Positions 59,652-64,000 of a DNA stretch of 64,000 nt are shown one piece after another (within the stretch, counting starts at the first letter, position 1; each line of letters starts with the position of its first letter). The position numbers were made by a program, and so were the translations under genes. Source of the DNA: Acidiferrum sp963771295 (GTDB taxonomy: Bacteria; Acidobacteriota; Terriglobia; Acidiferrales; UBA7541); contig CAVYTB010000014.1 of NCBI GenBank assembly GCA_963771295.1, positions 124,001-188,000 of the forward strand, in the 5' to 3' direction. Below the pieces are notes generated by a model, which saw only the letters and a program-made list of their open reading frames with translations, had not been told where the DNA came from and ran no database searches.

Positions 59652-59873
59652 ATGACGCTTCTCGAAATTACCTATAACCTGCATTCCACCCTGAACCACG
59701 AGCAACTGGAGCGCCTGGGCGAATTTGCCAACACCTACGGCTTGCGCAGCATCCACGTCGACGAGCAAAAAAATCAGATTTCGTTTGAATACGACGCCTC
59801 CCGCCTCCGCGAAACGGAGATTGCCCACATCTTGGGACAGGCCGGAATCGCCGTCACGCGCCAAATAAACTGA
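59652..59873 (+). CDS. 73-residue protein with a likely HMA-type ferredoxin fold, no CxxC
   Basis: Small protein with a predicted beta-alpha-beta-beta-alpha-beta order, the layout of heavy-metal-associated chaperones: LEITYNL, a helix (HEQLERLGEFANTYG), IHVDEQ, QISFEYD, a helix (ETEIAHILGQAG), then IAVTRQ. The metal-binding CxxC is absent, so copper binding by the usual site is unlikely. It is divergent from copA, 101 bases apart. Alternatives are a regulatory or dimerisation module. Its start is 22 codons into a longer frame; ATG 59652 is chosen by fold and promoter. Confidence 0.6.
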   Translation: MTLLEITYNLHSTLNHEQLERLGEFANTYGLRSIHVDEQKNQISFEYDASRLRETEIAHILGQAGIAVTRQIN

Positions 59874-59900
59874 TTCGCGGCGCTCCGCCCGGGAACACCT

Positions 59901-60241
59901 ATGAAATACTTTCCCCTGCTGCTTCTGCTCTTTGTTCCAAACCTCGCCGCCGCACAATGCAAAGACGCTGTCTCTACCAAAGATATGCAAGATTGCATGG
60001 ACAGCGAGTGGAAAAGTCCGATGTGGAGCTCAATCGCGTCTACCAGGAATCTTTGAAGAAGCTCAAGACCGAGTAAGCTGCCCTGCTAAAGAAAGCACAA
60101 CGCGCCTGGCTCACCTACCGCAACGCTCAGTGCGAAGCCGACTGCAAAATGTTCGCGGGTGGCACTGCAGCTCCTCTAGCTCTAACTCGGTGCCGCGTAT
60201 CGCTGACCCAAGAGCGCACCAAAACCCTAAAAGACACTTAA
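59901..60241 (+). pseudogene. decayed LprI/DUF1311-family exported protein
   Basis: Remnant of a DUF1311 (LprI-like) gene. It begins MKYFPLLLLLFVPNLAAAQC (signal peptide) and CKDAVSTKDMQDCMDSEWK. One base is missing in the A-run at 60012-60015, shifting the frame. The shifted frame reads KSDVELNRVYQESLKKL, then a premature TAA at 60074-60076 where Gln is expected. Beyond it the same frame continues AALLKKAQRAWLTYRNAQC and EADCKMFAGG to a natural TAA at 60239. All conserved Cys are still present, so the loss is recent. Confidence 0.75.
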
Positions 60242-60285
60242 CTGACTCGAACCGGTAGCGCACCTTCAATTGCGTACTGCCGCCT

Positions 60286-60310
60286 TCCGAGGCGGGCGCT
60301 TTTCTCTTCG
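60286..60310. repeat. 25-base dispersed repeat, copy 2
   Basis: Matches 49978-50002 at 24 of 25 bases. It lies about 45 bases after the LprI remnant. The left part forms a small hairpin with upstream bases (CGCCT TCCG AGGCG). Confidence 0.6.
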
Positions 60311-60422
60311 TCTCTTTCGCTGCGTCTCTGGTCGCGGTGGCTTTACACGCGAGCATTTTGTTGGCTGTCCAACAGCGCAAAGCAAGCCACAAAAGTCGAC
60401 CGCTCTTATCCTTAAATGTAGC

Positions 60423-60440
60423 GCTGACTTTTATGTCAGC
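60423..60440. repeat. covarying hairpin repeat, copy 3
   Basis: GCTGAC-TTTTAT-GTCAGC. Same loop as copy 1; the stem differs by a paired change (G-C to A-T). Confidence 0.65.
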
Positions 60441-60979
60441 CCGATGTGTCCATCGGAATCGTTGTCTACGCCCGCTAATCCCAGATTTGGATCTGCTCAT
60501 CAGATAAACAACTCAACCGCCGGCGCCATTCGCCAACTCAAAAAAATGGGGCCCCGCTTGGGACCGGGAGCCCCGGGAGGCGCGTCTCAGATGCCAGTGT
60601 CGTTTTCACACCGGCGCGTGGGGTCATCCATCCTAGCTTCCCTCTCAGAGGCAGGTGGTCAACGATCCGCTCAAATCGCAAGCAAGCCCCTTCCCCCTCG
60701 CCTGCAATCCGGGCAGTTCGTCTACTGTTACGCGCCCACGCCTTGCTGTATGCACGGAACGCACCAACCAAAAGTGCGTCGTATTCTCTATAAAATGCTC
60801 ATCTTTAAAGAGATAGATTGAGACCAGGCACCCACCCCATTCCAAAAACGACCTCATTTCCGAATCGGAACGCAAACCACAAACTCCACGTTCCAGTACG
60901 CTCATAACCCGGGTAATGCCGATTTTTGAGAGCAACGACCTATCGGTTTTTTTCTGTTTCGGATTGAAACTCGCCTCCT

Positions 60980-61303
60980 ATGAAGCCTTCTTTCACTCGC
61001 CGCCTCTCCCGCCTGGCTCTCTGGCTCTTTGTCGAGTTTCTCGTTCTCATCGCGGCAGTCACAGTCTCCGTCCTCGCTGACAGTTCCGGGCGCCTTCGCC
61101 AGATCACTCCGGCGGGGTGTTATTGCGGTTGCGCCCAGTCGAAAACTTCCGCAGGTTGCACCAAAATGTGCGAATTGCCGAAATACGCCTCGCGCTGGTG
61201 GGCGGTAAGCTGCGCCAAGCCACACATGACCACTCCCACAGAAAAATCCGGCGCCGGACCGAGGTTTCCGCATCCAGGCCGCGCCGAAAGAGCCGCGAAA
61301 TAA
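60980..61303 (+). CDS. small Cys-rich exported protein
   Basis: Protein of 107 residues with a hydrophobic N-terminal segment after basic residues (RLALWLFVEFLVLIAAVTVSVLA). The exposed part holds six Cys in close order (CYCGC, GCTKMC, SCAKP), suggesting disulfides or metal binding, then a Pro/Arg-rich tail. No family name can be given with certainty. I recall similar CYCGC...KYASRWW proteins in acidobacteria. There is no strong ribosome site. It might be a lipid- or envelope-associated peptide. Moderate doubt that it is expressed. Confidence 0.5.
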   Translation: MKPSFTRRLSRLALWLFVEFLVLIAAVTVSVLADSSGRLRQITPAGCYCGCAQSKTSAGCTKMCELPKYASRWWAVSCAKPHMTTPTEKSGAGPRFPHPGRAERAAK

Positions 61304-61407
61304 GTAGTGATGCAACGAGGGCCACGGAGTGAGGAAAATGTGCAACCGCTTCCCTTCATTCAAGATTCTTTCTGGTTCTGTGGTTCCTGATCGCTGATGA
61401 CTGATCA

Positions 61408-61534
61408 CTGATATCGGTCTACTTCAAGCACGGTGCTCACTCCTGCTTTCCGACCACTGATATCAGTCTCTCCCAAACACAGTTCTTACTTCACTGCCTC
61501 CTGATCCCTGATAACCGATTCCTGATATCGGTCT
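61408..61534. repeat. three spaced copies of CTGATATC(G/A)GTCT
   Basis: The 13-mer CTGATATCGGTCT occurs at 61408, 61457 (one change) and 61522, followed in each case by a (T)C-AA-(A/G)CA-like tail. Spacings are 49 and 65 bases. The third copy lies inside the coding end of the glycosyltransferase gene. GATATC is self-complementary. Confidence 0.6.
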
Positions 61535-62673
61535 GTCTCAAGCAACCTTGCCAAAATCTCCGGTATCTCAAACACCGCGCGATTCTCGATGCTTGCCACG
61601 TTTCGCCGAAATTCCTCCAGCGTCCCTGGTTCGCTGAGTTGCTTCACGCCATCCACGATTTCCGTGAAATGGTGCAGCACAATCCCGACGCGCTTTTCCT
61701 TTACCCATTCGGTGTTGTACCGCTCCTGTGGCAGCGTCCACGCATTGCACTCCACAATCACCGGCAATCTTCGCACCATGGCCTCGGCAATGCTCCCCGG
61801 CCCGGGCTTCCCGATCAGGAAATCCGCGGCGCGCATCAGGCGGTGTATTTCCTTTGTGAATCCAACGATGTGCACCGGCAGACTCCATTTTCGCGCGCGA
61901 AATTTCCTGGCGAGTTTTTCGTTGCGTCCACAAATCACGATCAGTTGCACAGGCAAACGAGCTTTTTCCAAGTTTTCGGCGATCTGGTACATCACCCCGG
62001 AACCAAAGCCTCCGAACAACAGCATCCCCGTCAGCAGGTCGGGTTCAAGGCCCAGTTCACGCCGCAGCGCAACCGGATCCGTGTTGTCGGGAACGTAGAA
62101 ATCCGGGCGCAGAATCATCCCCGACGTGGCGAACACGTGCGCGTCATCCTTTCCCATCGCGCGTGCCTGCTGCACCGCGCGCTCCGTGCCGCAAATCACG
62201 TGCTGCTGCCTGATCGGCTCGATCCAGAAACGCGGAGGATAATCCGCAAAATCCGTAATGATGGTCACGAACGGCCGCCCCGGATACACCGTCGTCCAGG
62301 CCTCAGCAATCTCGCGATTGAAATGTGGAATCACCGACACCAGCAGGTCCGCGGGATGTTGCCGAAAATAGTCGGCCAGCAATTTCACCAGCGGTTTGTG
62401 GAATATCCATATCGTGGCCTGCAATACGCGAAGCAGCTGCTTGGCTCCCAGCGTCCAGCCATGCCGCAGCAGGGAGTTGTACTGCTCTTCAATGGGAATT
62501 CCGGTTAGTTTGCGAAGGACGTCGAGCTTATCGGTTAGCTGCTGAAACTGCACCAACTCCACGTTGCACGGCCGCTTCTGCTGCGCAATCACTGTCTGCA
62601 GCGCGACCGCAGCGTTGCGGTGACCACCTCCTGCATCGTGGAAGAGGAGATGAATTTTTTTCATTTTGCGCAT
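61486..62673 (-). CDS. MGDG-synthase-type glycosyltransferase (GT28)
   Basis: Probable 1,2-diacylglycerol glycosyltransferase of 395 residues at the inner membrane. The N-terminal LLFHDAGGGHRNAAVAL and IITDFADYPPRFWI are typical of the MGDG synthase/UgtP N-domain. The C-domain nucleotide-sugar site is FLIGKPGPGSIAEAM and the Glu-rich PVIVECNAWTLPQE. It would add galactose or glucose to diacylglycerol. The last 17 residues (TDRYQESVIRDQEAVK) come from a repeat element, not the family. Divergent from the PHP gene; a PAP2 phosphatase gene lies close by, which fits lipid metabolism. ATG three codons later (62664) is an alternative start. Confidence 0.82.
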   Translation of the reverse strand: MRKMKKIHLLFHDAGGGHRNAAVALQTVIAQQKRPCNVELVQFQQLTDKLDVLRKLTGIPIEEQYNSLLRHGWTLGAKQLLRVLQATIWIFHKPLVKLLADYFRQHPADLLVSVIPHFNREIAEAWTTVYPGRPFVTIITDFADYPPRFWIEPIRQQHVICGTERAVQQARAMGKDDAHVFATSGMILRPDFYVPDNTDPVALRRELGLEPDLLTGMLLFGGFGSGVMYQIAENLEKARLPVQLIVICGRNEKLARKFRARKWSLPVHIVGFTKEIHRLMRAADFLIGKPGPGSIAEAMVRRLPVIVECNAWTLPQERYNTEWVKEKRVGIVLHHFTEIVDGVKQLSEPGTLEEFRRNVASIENRAVFEIPEILARLLETDRYQESVIRDQEAVK

Positions 62674-62828
62674 TGTCGCACAGCTTTAATCGCTTGGCGC
62701 AAGAGCGCCGGCCATGCCATGTGGAAAACTTAGAAAGTCATTTGTGTTCAATAAGTTCCGTGCCAGCTTTCATGCTTATTTGTCGCACTCTTCATGCTCT
62801 GTTCATATCCTGCATCCAACATACATTC

Positions 62829-63713
62829 ATGCGATGCGATCTCCATCTCCACTCCACTGCTTCCGGTATGTGCGACACCCCGGGCCTTACCCGGCTCTGC
62901 AAGGAGTCCTACAACCAGCCCGCCGCAGTTTACGACCGTTGCAAACGGCGCGGCATGTCCATCGTCACCCTGACGGACCACAACTCCATCGAGGGCGGGG
63001 AAACCCTCCGCAAACATCCCGATTTCTTTCTCAGCGAAGAAGTGACGGTGACAATGCCCAGCGGCACCCAGGCGCACCTGGGCGTCTATGGCATAACAGA
63101 AAGGGACCACGTCGAGATTCAGCGCCGCCGCGGCGATTTTGTGGCGCTGCTGATGTACCTCACCGAGCGCAAGCTCTTCTTCAGCGTGAACCACGTGTTT
63201 TCCGGACTTACGGGCCGGCGTAGGGAGGAAGACTTCAACTGGTTTGCGTCCTACGTCCCTGGCCTGGAAGTGCGTAACGGCCTGATGTGGGTGGAAGCAA
63301 ATCGCGCCGCGGAACGCCTGGCGCGGGGTCTCCGCAAGATCCCTATCGCCGGCAGCGATTCCCATACGCTCACCGGAGCTGGCCTCACTTATACGCAGAT
63401 CCCCGGAGCCCGCACCGTGGAAGAGTATCTGACTGGGTTGCGCGCCGGTCGCGGCATCGTTCGCGGCGAGCATGGCCGGTATACCAAGCTCACCGCCGAC
63501 ATTTTCTCTTTCGCGGGCGCGCTCCTGAAGGAAAAGCCTTGGTGCGCTCCGCTGCTGGTCGCCGCTATCCTGATTCCTGCCGTTACCGCGGCGCACTGGT
63601 TCAACGAAATCCGCTTCTGTAAGCGATGGGTGGCAAGACTCGAACGCGCCGAGACGAAGCCTCATATGATCTGGGACATCGACGCGGCATTTAAAGCGAA
63701 CTGGGCTAATTGA
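62829..63713 (+). CDS. PHP-domain metal-dependent hydrolase
   Basis: Phosphoesterase-like protein of 294 residues. PHP motifs: MRCDLHLHST (motif 1), SIVTLTDHNSIEGG (motif 2), the His in FSVNHVFSG (motif 3) and AGSDSHT (motif 4). Together they bind three metal ions. A hydrophobic segment near the C-terminus (APLLVAAILIPAVTA) suggests membrane association, unusual for the family. The ATG at 62829 starts directly at the first motif; a longer frame beginning at 62325 overlaps the divergent gene and is rejected. It precedes a PAP2 gene by 9 bases. Substrate unknown. Confidence 0.85.
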   Translation: MRCDLHLHSTASGMCDTPGLTRLCKESYNQPAAVYDRCKRRGMSIVTLTDHNSIEGGETLRKHPDFFLSEEVTVTMPSGTQAHLGVYGITERDHVEIQRRRGDFVALLMYLTERKLFFSVNHVFSGLTGRRREEDFNWFASYVPGLEVRNGLMWVEANRAAERLARGLRKIPIAGSDSHTLTGAGLTYTQIPGARTVEEYLTGLRAGRGIVRGEHGRYTKLTADIFSFAGALLKEKPWCAPLLVAAILIPAVTAAHWFNEIRFCKRWVARLERAETKPHMIWDIDAAFKANWAN

Positions 63714-63722
63714 AGGAACTCC

Positions 63723-64000
63723 ATGACCAGGGCGAAAACCCTCTGGGGATTCATCGAGAATCGCGACCACCGCGTCATGCGTCGCATGAACCGGTGGAAA
63801 GCCCCGCGCTGGATTCGCTTCTGGATGCTGGCCGCCACGCGCATGGGAGACGGTTGGATCTGGTACAGCCTGGCGGGCATTCTGTTGCTGGGGGGCGGCG
63901 CCAACCGTTACGCGGCCGTCGGTGCGGCCGGTTCCGCGGCCATCGTCGGCGTTTTCTTGTTCAAGACACTGAAGCGCATCAGCCATCGCCAGCGTCCTTG
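63723..64000 (+). CDS. PAP2-family lipid phosphatase (3' partial)
   Basis: N-terminal 92 codons of a membrane phosphatase; the frame runs off the window. TRMGDGWIWYSLAGILLLGG and two hydrophobic segments (about 48-60 and 63-82) are typical of the type 2 phosphatidic acid phosphatase fold. The first catalytic motif, K-x6-RP, is visible as KRISHRQRP at the very end. It is nine bases after the PHP gene, so probably co-transcribed. Would dephosphorylate phosphatidate, pyrophospholipids or undecaprenyl diphosphate. Confidence 0.8.
   Translation, partial: MTRAKTLWGFIENRDHRVMRRMNRWKAPRWIRFWMLAATRMGDGWIWYSLAGILLLGGGANRYAAVGAAGSAAIVGVFLFKTLKRISHRQRP

Larger units (their letters stand above)
60242..60979. 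other. 738 bases without a supported gene
   Basis: Contains the second 25-base repeat (60286-60310), the third covarying hairpin (60423-60440), and a GC-rich self-complementary patch near 60545-60580 (TGGGGCCCC). An open frame of 183 codons (60270-60821) starts inside the repeat, is low in conserved-looking content and is judged spurious. Confidence 0.6.

Noticed and set aside
60270..60821. 183-codon frame in the non-coding gap
   Set aside because: Starts within the 25-base repeat, crosses the hairpin repeat, lacks a ribosome site and reads as low-information sequence.
61408..61534. CRISPR array
   Set aside because: Three short degenerate repeats with unequal spacing of 49 and 65 bases, no cas genes, and one copy inside a coding region.
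62748..63986. 412-codon open frame on the minus strand
   Set aside because: Antisense to the PHP and PAP2 genes, both supported by catalytic motifs.

Overview
The window is chromosomal DNA from a free-living Gram-negative-type bacterium of moderately high G+C. The gene families present point to an acidobacterium of the Koribacter/Terriglobia kind: a Ser/Thr kinase fused to TolB-like and TPR domains, PadR plus HAAS-domain membrane protein, PGPGW membrane protein, DUF2911, DUF1343/NamZ, an M1 peptidase with HEAT repeats, and frequent TTG/GTG starts. This placement is inferred from gene content; no rRNA gene is present. Two tRNA genes (Ser-GGA and Gln-TTG) are present. I saw no phage, insertion sequence or CRISPR array.

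Layout. 1-8.2 kb: end of an M1 aminopeptidase, then a glycolate/glycerate locus (glycerate 2-kinase and hydroxypyruvate reductase, divergent from glcDEF) with a good promoter and a palindromic operator candidate. 8.4-14.1 kb: two paralogous three-gene modules (ECF sigma factor, zinc-finger anti-sigma factor, secreted protein of one unnamed family), pointing away from each other around an SDR and a PGPGW gene. 14.2-23.8 kb: tRNAs, a Tat-exported flavoprotein, a DMT permease, a patatin-BamA protein, a frameshifted PiT phosphate permease, a PadR pair and a cobalamin-binding protein.

23.9-33.9 kb is the most coherent block and reads as a peptidoglycan-salvage island: NamZ exo-muramidase, a NagZ-amidase fusion, a MurU-like uridylyltransferase, an AmgK-like sugar kinase fused to a RapZ C-terminal domain, MurQ, MurA and a CADD/PqqC-like di-iron enzyme. 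It carries both known fates for recovered MurNAc (MurQ etherase, and AmgK-MurU), with a GlcN6P-sensor-type domain fused to the kinase.

34-49 kb: pnp, rpsO, secreted and membrane proteins, a lone SagB-type dehydrogenase behind a 61-residue peptide gene (possible RiPP pair), a Ser/Thr kinase, a DMT permease, an exported methyltransferase, and a pterin operon (folE with two tandem 6-pyruvoyl-tetrahydropterin-synthase paralogues and a glycosyltransferase). 49-60 kb: TlpA-like thioredoxin, CopC-CopD, a SRPBCC membrane protein, a MacA/FtsX-type exporter lacking its ATPase gene, CopA with a divergent small HMA-fold-like protein, and an LprI/DUF1311 pseudogene. 60-64 kb: repeat-rich non-coding DNA, a small Cys-rich exported protein, an MGDG-synthase-like glycosyltransferase, a PHP hydrolase and a PAP2 phosphatase cut by the window end.

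Dispersed short repeats occur between genes: a covarying hairpin (three copies), a 25-base element (two copies) and a 13-base element (three copies, one of them inside a coding tail).
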